A stretch of 64,000 nucleotides of DNA from VXNE01 sp965116625 (GTDB lineage: Bacteria > Pseudomonadota > Gammaproteobacteria > Pseudomonadales > Azotimanducaceae), in NCBI GenBank assembly GCA_965116625.1, contig OZ220717.1, positions 2,542,001-2,606,000 of the forward strand. Reading direction: 5' to 3'. A program made the position numbers and the translations under genes. Shown piece after piece: positions 25,185-34,117 of this stretch. The first letter of the stretch is position 1. Every line of letters begins with the position of its first letter. The notes below the pieces were generated by a model. The model saw nothing but the letters and a program-made list of their open reading frames with translations, searched no databases and was not told the origin of the DNA.

Positions 25185-26493
25185 CGCCCCCCTCGCGGCG
25201 CGCATGCGCCCGACGAGTCTCGACGGGTTCGTCGGCCAGTCGCACCTGCTCGGTCCCGGCCGGCCGCTGGCGCGCCTTGCGGCCTCGCGCCGCGTCGCGT
25301 CCATGATCCTGTGGGGGCCGCCCGGAACGGGCAAGACGACATTGGCCCGGATCCTGGCGGACGCGGCGGGTGCCCGCTGGATCAGCCTGTCGGCGGTGCT
25401 CGCGGGCGTCAGGGATGTGCGCGCGGCCATCGCCGATGCGAGGGCGCACCCGGACACGCCCACCGTGCTTTTCATCGACGAGGTCCACCGCTTCAACAAG
25501 GCGCAGCAGGACGCGTTCCTGCCGCACGTGGAGCAGGGAACCATCGTGTTCATCGGCGCAACCACGGAGAACCCGTCGTTCGAGGTGAACTCCGCGCTGC
25601 TTTCGCGCACCCGCGTCTACGTCCTGAGGCCGCTCTCGACCGAAGATCTCGAAACCCTTGCGCGCCGCGCGCTGGACCGCGAGTTCGAGGGTATCGAGAT
25701 CGAGCCGGACGCGTTCCGGAGTCTCGTGGCGAACGCCGACGGCGATGCCCGCCGGGTCCTCAACACCCTCGAGATCGCCGCGCAACTGGGCGATGGCACG
25801 ATTACCGCGGAGCACGTGGAGTTCGCGGGAGGGCAGAGCTACCGCGGATTCGACAAGCGCGGCGATGCGTTCTACGACCAGATCTCCGCCCTGCACAAGG
25901 CGGTGCGCGGGAGTTCCCCGGACGCGGCGCTGTACTGGCTCGCGCGCATGCTCGACGGCGGCTGCGATCCGCTTTACGTCGCCCGGCGCGTGGTCCGCAT
26001 GGCGACCGAGGACATCGGCACGGCGGACCCGCGCGCGCTGCAGCTGGCGCTCGCCGCCTGGGACGCCTATCACCGGCTGGGGTCGCCGGAGGGCGAACTG
26101 GCGCTGGCGCAGGCTGTCGTCTACCTCGCCTGCCTGCCGAAGAGCAACGCCGTGGAGACGGCCTTTAACGCGGCGCGGGAGTTCGTTGCGACGCATCCGA
26201 GCTACCCGGTGCCGGCGCGGTTCCGCAACGCGCCGACGCGGCTCGCATCCGAGCTTGGCCACGGCAAGGGATACCGGTATGCCCACAACGAGCCCGACGC
26301 GTACGCTGCCGGCGAGCGTTATCTGCCGGACGAGATGGAGGACGTGCGTTTCTATCGGCCGAGCATGCGCGGCATCGAAGGCAGGATTGCCGACAGATTG
26401 GCTACACTACGCGATCAGGATCAATCGAGTACGGCCCGTTCGGCTTCAGACACGGGAACGACCTCGGAAACGGGCGGGTCAAGCGAAGAATAA
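25156..26493 (+). CDS. rarA: Replication-associated recombination protein RarA (MgsA)
   Basis: 445 residues from the ATG at 25156, inside the lolA 3' end; a TTG two codons earlier is less likely. It is an AAA+ ATPase of the clamp-loader clade: MRPTSLDGFVGQSHLLG, Walker A GPPGTGKTT, Walker B VLFIDEVHRF, sensor 1 GATTENPSFEVN, and the C-terminal tetramer region with RMATEDIGTADPRAL and the SNAVETAFNAAR segment. RarA acts at stalled replication forks. The C-terminal ~40 residues are low-complexity Thr/Ser-rich. The stop shares one base with the serS start. Confidence 0.95.
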   Translation: MSRSEVPLADAPLAARMRPTSLDGFVGQSHLLGPGRPLARLAASRRVASMILWGPPGTGKTTLARILADAAGARWISLSAVLAGVRDVRAAIADARAHPDTPTVLFIDEVHRFNKAQQDAFLPHVEQGTIVFIGATTENPSFEVNSALLSRTRVYVLRPLSTEDLETLARRALDREFEGIEIEPDAFRSLVANADGDARRVLNTLEIAAQLGDGTITAEHVEFAGGQSYRGFDKRGDAFYDQISALHKAVRGSSPDAALYWLARMLDGGCDPLYVARRVVRMATEDIGTADPRALQLALAAWDAYHRLGSPEGELALAQAVVYLACLPKSNAVETAFNAAREFVATHPSYPVPARFRNAPTRLASELGHGKGYRYAHNEPDAYAAGERYLPDEMEDVRFYRPSMRGIEGRIADRLATLRDQDQSSTARSASDTGTTSETGGSSEE

Positions 26494-27767
26494 TGCTGGA
26501 TCGCAATTACCTGCGGCGCCACGCGGCCGAAGTGCGTGACGCCCTCAAGATACGTGGGTTCGACTTCGACCTGGAACGCTTCGGTGCGCTCGAGGTCGAG
26601 CGCAAGTCCCTGCAGGAGGAAACCGAAACCCTGCAGGCGGAGCGCAACGAGCGGTCGAGGGCCATCGGCGCGGCCAAGGCGCGGGGCGAGGACATCGCCC
26701 CGCGCATCGCCGAGGTGGGTGATCTCGGACGCCGCCTCGACGAGGCGAGCGGGCGATTCGAGACGCTGCGCGGGGAACTGGACAGCTTTCTCGAAGGCAT
26801 CCCGAACCTGCCCGACGCGTCCGTGCCGCCGGGTGACGACGAGGAAGACAACGTCGAGATCCGCTCCTGGGGCGAGCGGCCCGCGTTCGACTTCGAGCCG
26901 CGGGACCACGTCGTCCTCGCCGGTGGGGCGCTGGACTTTGCCGCGGCGGCGCGGATCACCGGGGCGCGGTTCTCCATCCTGTACGGTGACCTCGCCCGGC
27001 TGCACCGGGCGCTGGCGGCCTTCATGCTGGACATGCATACGCGGGAGCACGGCTACGAGGAGATCTACGTTCCGTATATCGTCAACGCCGACGCCCTGAC
27101 GGGCACCGGCCAACTGCCGAAGTTCGAGATGGAACAGTTCGGCATTCGGGGCGAGGAGAACTACTACCTGATCCCCACCGCCGAGGTGCCGGTCACCAAC
27201 GTGATCCGCGACACGATACTGCCGGCGGACGCGCTGCCGCTGCGCTACGTCGCCCACACGCCGTGCTTTCGCCGCGAGGCCGGGTCTTACGGCAAGGACA
27301 CCCGGGGCATGATCCGCCTGCACCAGTTCGACAAGGTGGAGCTGGTGCAGGTCGTCGCGCCGGGGCAGTCATGGGATGCCCATGAAACGCTCACCTCCCA
27401 CGCGGAGATGGTCCTGAAGCGCCTCGAACTTCCCTACCGTGCCGTGATCCTCTGCGGCGGTGACCTCGGCTTTGCCGCCGCCAAGACCATCGACCTCGAA
27501 GTCTGGCTACCCGGGCAGGACCGGTACCGGGAAATCTCCTCCTGCAGCAACTACCTCGATTTCCAGGCGCGCCGCATGATGGCGCGCTACCGCGCGGGCG
27601 AGGGGACGGCGTTCGTGCATACGCTGAACGGCTCCGGCCTGGCGGTGGGACGAACCCTCATCGCCGTGCTGGAGAACTACCAGCAGGCCGACGGCAGCGT
27701 GCGCGTGCCGGAGGCACTGCAACCGTACATGGCGGGGGATACGAGGCTGCGGTTCGACCAGCCGTGA
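26493..27767 (+). CDS. serS: Seryl-tRNA synthetase
   Basis: 424 residues, full length. The N-terminal ~110 residues form the tRNA-binding antiparallel coiled coil (ERKSLQEETETLQAERNERS). The class II catalytic core follows: motif 1 around the GARFSILYGDLARLHRAL segment, motif 2 HTPCFRREAGSYGKDTRGM, and motif 3 NGSGLAVGRTLIAVLENYQQ. It charges tRNA-Ser and tRNA-Sec with serine. The ATG overlaps the rarA stop in TAATG and its own stop overlaps the cysG GTG. Confidence 0.97.
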   Translation: MLDRNYLRRHAAEVRDALKIRGFDFDLERFGALEVERKSLQEETETLQAERNERSRAIGAAKARGEDIAPRIAEVGDLGRRLDEASGRFETLRGELDSFLEGIPNLPDASVPPGDDEEDNVEIRSWGERPAFDFEPRDHVVLAGGALDFAAAARITGARFSILYGDLARLHRALAAFMLDMHTREHGYEEIYVPYIVNADALTGTGQLPKFEMEQFGIRGEENYYLIPTAEVPVTNVIRDTILPADALPLRYVAHTPCFRREAGSYGKDTRGMIRLHQFDKVELVQVVAPGQSWDAHETLTSHAEMVLKRLELPYRAVILCGGDLGFAAAKTIDLEVWLPGQDRYREISSCSNYLDFQARRMMARYRAGEGTAFVHTLNGSGLAVGRTLIAVLENYQQADGSVRVPEALQPYMAGDTRLRFDQP

Positions 27768-29134
27768 ACCGGCTGCCGCTGTTCCTGGATCTCTCGGACC
27801 AGCCGTGCCTCGTCATCGGCGGCGGCGACGTGGCGGCGCGAAAGATCACCTCGCTCGTCGATGTCGGCGCCCGGGTAACGGTGGTCGCGCCGGTGATCGG
27901 CGACACGGCCGCTGAACTTGCCGAGCGCCACGGCCTGGAAGTCGTCCGGCGCGAATTCGGGCCGTCCGATGTCCGCGGCCGGCTGCTCGTGATCGCCGCG
28001 ACGGACGATGCCGGGGTCAATCGCGCGGCATTCGCCGCCTGCCGGGAACGCCGGGTGCTGATCAACACGGTGGACGACGCGGCGCTCAGCACGGCGATCT
28101 TTCCGAGCATCGTGGACCGCGGTCCCGTGACGGTCGCGGTCTCGACCGGCGGCGCCTCTCCCACGCTCGCGCGGCGCATCCGGGAACAGATCGAAACCCT
28201 TCTGCCTGCGGCCACCGGACGACTGGCCGAGTTTCTCCGGCAAAGACGCGCGCTCGTCCGGGAGTCGGTCCCGGATATCGATGCGCGGCGCCGCCTGTGG
28301 GACGACGTGCTGGACGGCAATATCCCGGCGCGTATCGCGGGCGGTGATGAACGGGCAGCGGATGCGGAACTGGAGCGGCTCGCGGCGGGCGGTGCGCCGG
28401 AAGGGTTCGTGTCCCTGGTGGGGGCGGGCCCGGGCGATCCGGACCTCCTCACTCTCAAGGCCCTGCGCACGCTGCAGCGTGCGGACGTCGTCTACTACGA
28501 CAACCTCGTCTCGGCGGCGGTGCTGGAGCTCTGCCGCCGCGACGCGAAACGCGTCTACGTCGGCAAGCGGCGTGCCTTCGCCGGGACGCGGCAGGCGGAC
28601 ATCAACGCGCGGTTGCTCGCTGACGCGCAACAGGGCCTCCGGGTGGCGCGCCTCAAGGGCGGCGATCCTTTCATCTTCGGCCGGGGCGGCGAGGAGATCG
28701 AGACATTGCGCCGGCATGGCGTCGAGTTCGAGGTCATTCCCGGCATCACCGCGGCCCTCGGCTGCGCGGCATATGCGGGCATACCGCTCACCCATCGCGA
28801 CTGGGCGCAGTCCGTGCGTTTCGTCACGGGCCACCTCAGGGACGACGTGGTCAACCTCGACTGGCCGGAGCTCGCGAAGCCGGACCAGACGCTGGTCGTC
28901 TACATGGGGCTCGCGGGGTTGCGGCAACTCTCGGCGCGGCTCATCGATCACGGCATGGACCCGGAAACCCCGTCGGCGACGATCTCAAGGGGGACAATGG
29001 AAGACCAGGCGGTCGTGGCAGCACCCCTGGCAGCCCTCGCGAAAGCGGTGGAAGAAGCGCGACTACCTGGGCCTACGACGACGATCATCGGCCGCGTGGT
29101 CGACCTGCGCGAGGAACTCGGCCGCTCCGGATAG
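27764..29134 (+). CDS. cysG: Siroheme synthase CysG
   Basis: 456 residues with both modules of CysG. The N-terminal half has a Rossmann site (CLVIGGGDVAARKI) for precorrin-2 dehydrogenase and ferrochelatase activity; the C-terminal half is uroporphyrinogen-III methyltransferase with VGAGPGDPDLLTLKALR, GKRR, LKGGDPFIFGRGGEE, GITAALGCAAYAGIPLTHR and VYMGL. It makes siroheme, the cofactor of sulfite and nitrite reductases. Start GTG overlaps the serS stop as GTGA. This gene order with tus genes beyond is typical of gammaproteobacteria. Confidence 0.97.
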   Translation: MNRLPLFLDLSDQPCLVIGGGDVAARKITSLVDVGARVTVVAPVIGDTAAELAERHGLEVVRREFGPSDVRGRLLVIAATDDAGVNRAAFAACRERRVLINTVDDAALSTAIFPSIVDRGPVTVAVSTGGASPTLARRIREQIETLLPAATGRLAEFLRQRRALVRESVPDIDARRRLWDDVLDGNIPARIAGGDERAADAELERLAAGGAPEGFVSLVGAGPGDPDLLTLKALRTLQRADVVYYDNLVSAAVLELCRRDAKRVYVGKRRAFAGTRQADINARLLADAQQGLRVARLKGGDPFIFGRGGEEIETLRRHGVEFEVIPGITAALGCAAYAGIPLTHRDWAQSVRFVTGHLRDDVVNLDWPELAKPDQTLVVYMGLAGLRQLSARLIDHGMDPETPSATISRGTMEDQAVVAAPLAALAKAVEEARLPGPTTTIIGRVVDLREELGRSG

Positions 29135-29189
29135 CGTATTCAATCGTATTTGAGAGTCCGCTCTTTTGGCGGATGTTTCGGTATGACAT

Positions 29190-29203
29190 CTTGGAATTCC
29201 AAG
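29190..29203. repeat. 14-bp perfect palindrome in the cysG/tusE convergent gap
   Basis: CTTGGAATTCCAAG reads the same on both strands. It lies in the AT-richer 189-base gap between the convergent cysG and tusE genes. It may be a short hairpin or protein site; no T-run follows on either strand, so it is not a clear terminator. Nothing else is recognisable in the gap. Confidence 0.3.
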
Positions 29204-29323
29204 TCGTCACCGACCGGCAATTCCCCACGATCAGAGCGGGCCGGTCCCTGATCAGGTTCTACTAACGCAAGAAAATGCAATTGCGGGTCACCTCGACGCT
29301 ACCGAATTCGCTGCGAACGCGCG

Positions 29324-29647
29324 CTACACGTCGCAGTTGGTTGGCCGAGGCAGGCCGCCGATCCTGGCGATGAGCTTGGCCGGGTTGCCGGGAAACAAAC
29401 GCAGCAACGCGATGCTCGAGCCGAATTCCTCCCCGAGGCGAAGGCGCGCGAGTTTCACCAGCGGGCGCATGGCGGGCGCCACCCCCGTCTCCTCGTGGAA
29501 CGCGCGCACCATCCGGATGACGCGCCAGTGCTCCGGCGTCAGGGTCACGTCCGCGCGGTCTGCGAGTTCCCGGGCCAGGTCTTCCGACCACTGGGACAGG
29601 TCCCTGAGGTAGCCGTCCCGGTCCAGCGCGACACTGGTCAGGTCCAT
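29324..29647 (-). CDS. tusE: TusE/DsrC-family sulfur carrier protein
   Basis: 107 residues. TusE receives sulfur from TusBCD and passes it to MnmA for 2-thiouridine at the tRNA wobble base. The family features are RDLSQWSEDLARELA near the start, LTPEHWRVIRMVRAFHEE, and the C-terminal swinging arm GGLPRPTNC, whose single conserved Cys is the sulfur carrier. Dissimilatory DsrC has a second Cys about ten residues earlier; here that position is not Cys, which favours the tRNA-thiolation role. Last gene of the tusDCBE operon; its start overlaps tusB by 10 bases. Confidence 0.93.
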   Translation of the reverse strand: MDLTSVALDRDGYLRDLSQWSEDLARELADRADVTLTPEHWRVIRMVRAFHEETGVAPAMRPLVKLARLRLGEEFGSSIALLRLFPGNPAKLIARIGGLPRPTNCDV

Positions 29648-29898
29648 GTGACGCTCGCGTCGTGGGCGACCACCAGTTCCACGAAACCGTCGTAGCCGAT
29701 CGATCGCACGGGCGGCGCGAGACGCACGCCCCGGGCGGTCGCGTCGTCCCTGATGGCGGACACCATGGCTGTTGCGTTCGCCGCATCAGCCGCGGCGTAG
29801 ACGCCGTCGGCGAACAGCAGCACGGCATCGTCGGGTCCGACATAGCGCAGGCACGAGTGCAGCGCGTTCGCCCGGCCGACCAGGTGCACGAGGGACAT
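29638..29898 (-). CDS. tusB: TusB/DsrH-family sulfur relay protein
   Basis: 86 residues, small for the family but complete: MSLVHLVGR at the N-terminus, DDAVLLFADGVYAA in the middle, and GYDGFVELVVAHDASVTWT at the end, a common TusB terminal pattern. It forms a hexamer with TusC and TusD. No active-site Cys is expected in TusB, and the single Cys here (Cys16) is not at a conserved catalytic place. It overlaps tusE and lies one base from tusC. Confidence 0.87.
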   Translation of the reverse strand: MSLVHLVGRANALHSCLRYVGPDDAVLLFADGVYAAADAANATAMVSAIRDDATARGVRLAPPVRSIGYDGFVELVVAHDASVTWT

Positions 29899-29899
29899 G

Positions 29900-30250
29900 T
29901 CAGTCCGTCACTACGACATCTGCCGCGTGCAGCAGCGCGGCGACTTCGTCGTCTTGGACGACCTTCGCGTCGACCGCCATGTCTTCCGGGTCGATCCCGC
30001 GTGCGGCGAGACTTTCCGCATGGGCGAAGAGTTCATCGACCTCGTAGGCGGGAAGCGCGCCGAGGGCTTTGGCCGTGTCCTTTCGATCGACCAGGGAAGC
30101 ATCCTGTCCCGACGCGAGTTGCCGGACGCCGTCGTCGAGGAACAGGACGCGCGCGGGCTGTTCGAAGACGCCGGAGACGAGCATCATGTCGATCATCTCG
30201 TTCGCCAATGGCCCGGGGGGCTTGCGAACCAGGTAGAGAACGCTACGCAC
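29900..30250 (-). CDS. tusC: TusC/DsrF-family sulfur relay protein
   Basis: 116 residues. The DsrEFH fold is visible in SVLYLVRKPPGPLANEMIDMML, the VLFLDDGVRQL strand-turn and the C-terminal DEVAALLHAADVVVTD. TusC is the structural subunit of the TusBCD sulfur-relay complex. It overlaps tusD by 8 bases, so translation is coupled. Confidence 0.9.
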   Translation of the reverse strand: MRSVLYLVRKPPGPLANEMIDMMLVSGVFEQPARVLFLDDGVRQLASGQDASLVDRKDTAKALGALPAYEVDELFAHAESLAARGIDPEDMAVDAKVVQDDEVAALLHAADVVVTD

Positions 30251-30635
30251 TGAAGGTCACCGTCCGATCGCCTTCGAGCATTCCCTCCACCATCTGCCCG
30301 AGCCCAACGATCTCGAAGCCGTCGCGCAGGCTGGCGCCGGCAAGTTCGTACTGTTGCGCCTCGTTCTCGTCGACGATGCCGCGGCGCAGCGACGCCGCGA
30401 CGCATACCGTCAGGTCGATGTCGTGGCTCGTGGCGAAGTCGACCCACTGCGCGGCCACGTCGGTTTCGTCCCGGGGCGGGGTGGCCAGCGCGTTCGCGAT
30501 GTAGACGCCGTCGTTGTAGAAAAACGCGCGGTGTATCTCATGTCCCGCGCCGACGGCGGCCTTCGCGAAACGCAGGGCCGAGCGCGGCGCGTCGGAAGAG
30601 TAGGGGGCGCCCTGTACCAGGAGCGTGATGCGCAT
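30243..30635 (-). CDS. tusD: TusD/DsrE-family sulfurtransferase subunit
   Basis: 130 residues, the first gene of the minus-strand tusDCBE operon. It carries the active Cys78 within DLTVCVAASLRRG, the residue that accepts persulfide from TusA and hands it to TusE. FFYNDGVYIANAL and LAGASLRDGFEIVGLGQM are family landmarks. Upstream, a TATGAT (30673-30668 on this strand) could be the -10 of its promoter, but no matching -35 is clear. It diverges from the Calx-beta protein gene. Confidence 0.93.
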   Translation of the reverse strand: MRITLLVQGAPYSSDAPRSALRFAKAAVGAGHEIHRAFFYNDGVYIANALATPPRDETDVAAQWVDFATSHDIDLTVCVAASLRRGIVDENEAQQYELAGASLRDGFEIVGLGQMVEGMLEGDRTVTFSA

Positions 30636-30837
30636 CGCGGTTCGCCGTCACGGACAGTTGGCCGCGTATCATAGTGCAACCCCGGCCGCGTTGGTTGGGT
30701 GTTCGGATGGCGGGGCGGTGGGCTTGTCCCGGCGCCGGTCACGCGAACTGGATGCAGATTTATGCCTGGAGATTTTGGTACAGTCACCGTGGAGTGAAAC
30801 CGCCCCGGCGCGTCTCACGTCGCCACGCACACAAACG

Positions 30838-33800
30838 GTGGATACCTTGGGCCTTGGTAAAGCGACCGCGTACATCCTGACCCTGTTCGCGGCCGCCGGT
30901 CATGTTGCGGAAGAATCGAAGCAACAGGTTGATCCGGATGTCTTTTACGTGTCCGCGATGGTGGCGGGGGATGGTGCATTCAATCTGCGTGCGGGCAGGG
31001 CAGCCGTGTCCGCGAGCGCCCAGTGTGAGTGGGAGGAAGCGCCGCCCGGGGCGATCGTGGCTTGCGTCTCTCCGGTGGCCGAGGGGAACTCGCAACGCCT
31101 GGTGATCCGGAACGTCAACGAGGAGGGGGAGCCTGTCGAGGCGGAAACGGATACCGAATTTCAGTACCGGACGATCCCGATCTCGGCGACCGCCGATCTG
31201 GACTACCGGAGTGCCAATGAGACGGTCACGATCGAGGCGGGCGAGTTGCTGTCTCCGTCGGTGACCCTCGCGACCCTCGATGACCTGATTGACGAGTTCC
31301 AGGAGTCGTTCGCCATCGAGATTACGACGGAGGCGTCGATCGAACTGGAGTTCGATTACGTCGTAGTTCCCATCGAAGACGACGACCCCGAGGTCAGCAT
31401 CTCCTTGCGGGGAGAGGAGGCCTCGGAGGACGCGGGCATCCTGTCCTTCGAGGTTTCGCTGAGCGGTCAGAGTGGCAAGACAGTCAGTGTGGACTTTGCG
31501 GCGACCGACGGCACGGCAGCGGCGGGTGCCGACTACATGCCCGCCTCCGGGACGCTGACGTTCGAGCCGGGCGAGGTCATGCAGACGGTGGAGGTAAACC
31601 TCGTTGACGATGCCAATCACGAGCCGGACAAGTGGTTCGAACTGGTATTGAGCAATGCCAGGAACGCGGGCCTGTCGGTTTCCACCGCGCGCGGGACCAT
31701 TCGGGACGATGACCCGTTGCTGACGATCACGGCGGCGAGCGCAACGGAAGCCGAGGGCAGGCTTGAATTCGTCGTGACAGGAACCCGAATACGGACCAGC
31801 GCACCGGCCACGGTGGACTACGCCACGGTGGATCGCACGGCGACTGCCGGCACCGACTACGAGCCGGTTTCGGGGACGCTCACCTTCACGGCGGACAGTG
31901 CCACGCAGACGGTCGTTGTGCCGTTGATCGACGATGCGCTCGACGAGCCGGACGAAACGCTTGCATTGGTGCTGACGGATCCGGTAAACGCCGAACTCGC
32001 GGCCACGGAGGCCGAGGGGACGATCACGGACGACGATCCGTTGCCGGAGTTGCGGATCGATGGCGGTTCGGCCAGCGAGGGGGAGACGCTCGGATTCGTG
32101 GTCACGCTTTCTGGTTCGACGTCCCGAACCGTGACCGTGGACTATGCCACGGCGGACGCTTCGGCAATGGCGGGTTCGGATTACGCGGCGGCCTCCGGAA
32201 CGCTTGACTTCGCGCCGGGTGAGTCGAGCGCGACCGTGTCCGTGGAAATCGTGGATGACGTGACCTACGAGCCGGATGAGACCTTTCTCGTCCGGTTGTC
32301 GTCCCCGGTCAACGCTGCCATCGCAGGCGGCGAAGCCACCGGGATGATCCTCGATGACGACGAGGAGCCCGCGGCCGTTTCGGTTATTCCGGACAACCCG
32401 GTACTCTGCGTGGGTGGCGCGCCCGCCCGTATCGACCTGACCCGGCACTTCACCGGCGGAGGGCTGGGATATGCGGCGACCGAGCCGGATCCCGGCGTCG
32501 CGACGGCGAGCCTGGAAGATGCGACGCTCATCCTGACGCCGGTCACCGAGGGCATGACGTCGGTGACGGTGACGGCATCCAACATGGGCAGCCAGGCGAG
32601 TTTCGCGTTGACGATCACCGTGGTGGCCGATCCGGCAGAGCTGGCCGCGATCGGGCGAGGCCTGGCCGTCACCGGCGGTGCGATCATGGCGGACGTGATG
32701 GATGCGATCACCGACCGCTTCGCGGCACCCGCCGCGGCCGGCCGCGGATCGAACGTCCCCGGTGGCTCCGGCGCGATTGGAACTGCGGATACGACGAACG
32801 CTTTCGCTCCCGGTTGGGGTTCGAGTCCGGGTGCCATCGGAACGCGTGCCGCCTCGGAGCCGTGGTCTGCAACCCTCTTCGATGACATTCCCGCGGCCTC
32901 CGGTTCGCTGACGTTTTCCGCGAGCCCCGGATCGGGACTCGATAGCTGGTCGCTGTGGGGGCGACGCAGCACGCGGCGTTTCGATAACGGGGAGGCGATC
33001 CGGGATGGATCTCTCTCCGCGCTGCAGGTGGGCCTGGATGCGCGTGTCGGCGAATGGCTGGTCGGCGCCGCGGCGAACCTCGCGCGCACGGATCTGGAAT
33101 ACGGGTTCATGCGTTCCGTGGACGCCTGCGGCACAGGCGGGGAGGGCGAAGGCATGCTGGAGACGGAGCTGACGAGCGCCCACCCCTACCTCGGGCGGCG
33201 AGTGGGTCGCGGCTGGGTCTGGGGAACTGTCGGTGTGGGTAACGGTGAGGCCGTCGTGGAACGTTGCGACACGGGCCACCGAACCTCGGCGGACCTGTCC
33301 ATGCGGATGGGGGCGCTGGGCGGGCGGCACCTGATTCGCGGCAGCGATCGGCTGGAGGTCTCGATGGTGGAGGACGTGGGCTTGCTCAGCGCGAAGACCG
33401 AAGCGTCCGCCGGGCCAGCGGGAGACCATGAAGTCTCCGTGGGGCGCGCACGTGTCGGGCTGGAAGTGAGCGGGGTGTGCGCCACGGGCACCGGGATCGT
33501 GGGTTGGGTCCGGGCGTTCGCGCGGAGCGACTGGGGCGACGGCGTCGAGGGCTCCGGGGCCGAGGTCGCGGCGGGCGCACGGTTGCTCGCGCCGCAGGTG
33601 CGCCTGCGGATTGACGCCGCGGTCCATGCGGTCGCAGCGCACACGGATGACGACTACCGGGAAGCCGGCGCGAACGTGGCGGCCGCATATCTGCCGCGGG
33701 CGGACGGCACGGGGCTGCAGGCGTCAATGACACTGCGGCGGGGCGCGCAGGGCACCATGCCTGGGGCGGGGGAAATCGAGCGACTGTCGCCGGAACAGCG

Positions 33801-34041
33801 AGTTGCGCCACAGGCCGCGCGCGGCGAGGTGTCCGTCGGCTACGGCTTCCGGGCCCCGCGGGGACTGGCGCAGCCCTTTGTGACGGCCGAGAAGTCGGGT
33901 CAGGGAAGTCGTCTCGCCGCGGGGTTGCGCTACGAGGCGCTGGGAGTCCAGCCGAGGTTCGTTGGCGAATTCTCGATCGGGCATCGGCAGGGTCTCCTCG
34001 ACGGCAACTACATGATGGCGCGGTTCGAGTCTCGCCGATAA
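30838..34041 (+). CDS. Surface protein with Calx-beta repeats and C-terminal beta-barrel
   Basis: 1067 residues from the GTG at 30838, which places a signal-like helix (ATAYILTLFAAAGHVA) at the N-terminus; the frame is open further left. A degenerate Calx-beta unit (~105-180) is followed by three clear ones near 184-290, 292-400 and 401-505, each with a DYxxxSGTLTFxPGE unit and DEPDETFxLxLS-type ends that bind calcium in the family. An Ig-like domain (~515-596, GYAATEPDPGVATAS) and a linker follow. Residues ~672-1067 look like an outer-membrane beta-barrel of the autotransporter type, ending in ARFESRR, which lacks the usual terminal aromatic residue. Likely cell-surface adhesion. Convergent with the LRR gene. 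Confidence 0.78.
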   Translation: MDTLGLGKATAYILTLFAAAGHVAEESKQQVDPDVFYVSAMVAGDGAFNLRAGRAAVSASAQCEWEEAPPGAIVACVSPVAEGNSQRLVIRNVNEEGEPVEAETDTEFQYRTIPISATADLDYRSANETVTIEAGELLSPSVTLATLDDLIDEFQESFAIEITTEASIELEFDYVVVPIEDDDPEVSISLRGEEASEDAGILSFEVSLSGQSGKTVSVDFAATDGTAAAGADYMPASGTLTFEPGEVMQTVEVNLVDDANHEPDKWFELVLSNARNAGLSVSTARGTIRDDDPLLTITAASATEAEGRLEFVVTGTRIRTSAPATVDYATVDRTATAGTDYEPVSGTLTFTADSATQTVVVPLIDDALDEPDETLALVLTDPVNAELAATEAEGTITDDDPLPELRIDGGSASEGETLGFVVTLSGSTSRTVTVDYATADASAMAGSDYAAASGTLDFAPGESSATVSVEIVDDVTYEPDETFLVRLSSPVNAAIAGGEATGMILDDDEEPAAVSVIPDNPVLCVGGAPARIDLTRHFTGGGLGYAATEPDPGVATASLEDATLILTPVTEGMTSVTVTASNMGSQASFALTITVVADPAELAAIGRGLAVTGGAIMADVMDAITDRFAAPAAAGRGSNVPGGSGAIGTADTTNAFAPGWGSSPGAIGTRAASEPWSATLFDDIPAASGSLTFSASPGSGLDSWSLWGRRSTRRFDNGEAIRDGSLSALQVGLDARVGEWLVGAAANLARTDLEYGFMRSVDACGTGGEGEGMLETELTSAHPYLGRRVGRGWVWGTVGVGNGEAVVERCDTGHRTSADLSMRMGALGGRHLIRGSDRLEVSMVEDVGLLSAKTEASAGPAGDHEVSVGRARVGLEVSGVCATGTGIVGWVRAFARSDWGDGVEGSGAEVAAGARLLAPQVRLRIDAAVHAVAAHTDDDYREAGANVAAAYLPRADGTGLQASMTLRRGAQGTMPGAGEIERLSPEQRVAPQAARGEVSVGYGFRAPRGLAQPFVTAEKSGQGSRLAAGLRYEALGVQPRFVGEFSIGHRQGLLDGNYMMARFESRR

Positions 34042-34117
34042 CGAGCCTTCAGCCCCGGACACGTTTCCAGCCACAGGGCGCAACACCGCAAACCCGGTCG
34101 CGGTGGTGACGATGCTG

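Noticed and set aside
29324..30635. Dissimilatory sulfur oxidation (dsrEFH-dsrC)
   Set aside because: No dsrAB or other dissimilatory genes are present, and the DsrC-like protein has only the terminal Cys, so the tRNA-thiolation TusDCBE set is the better reading.
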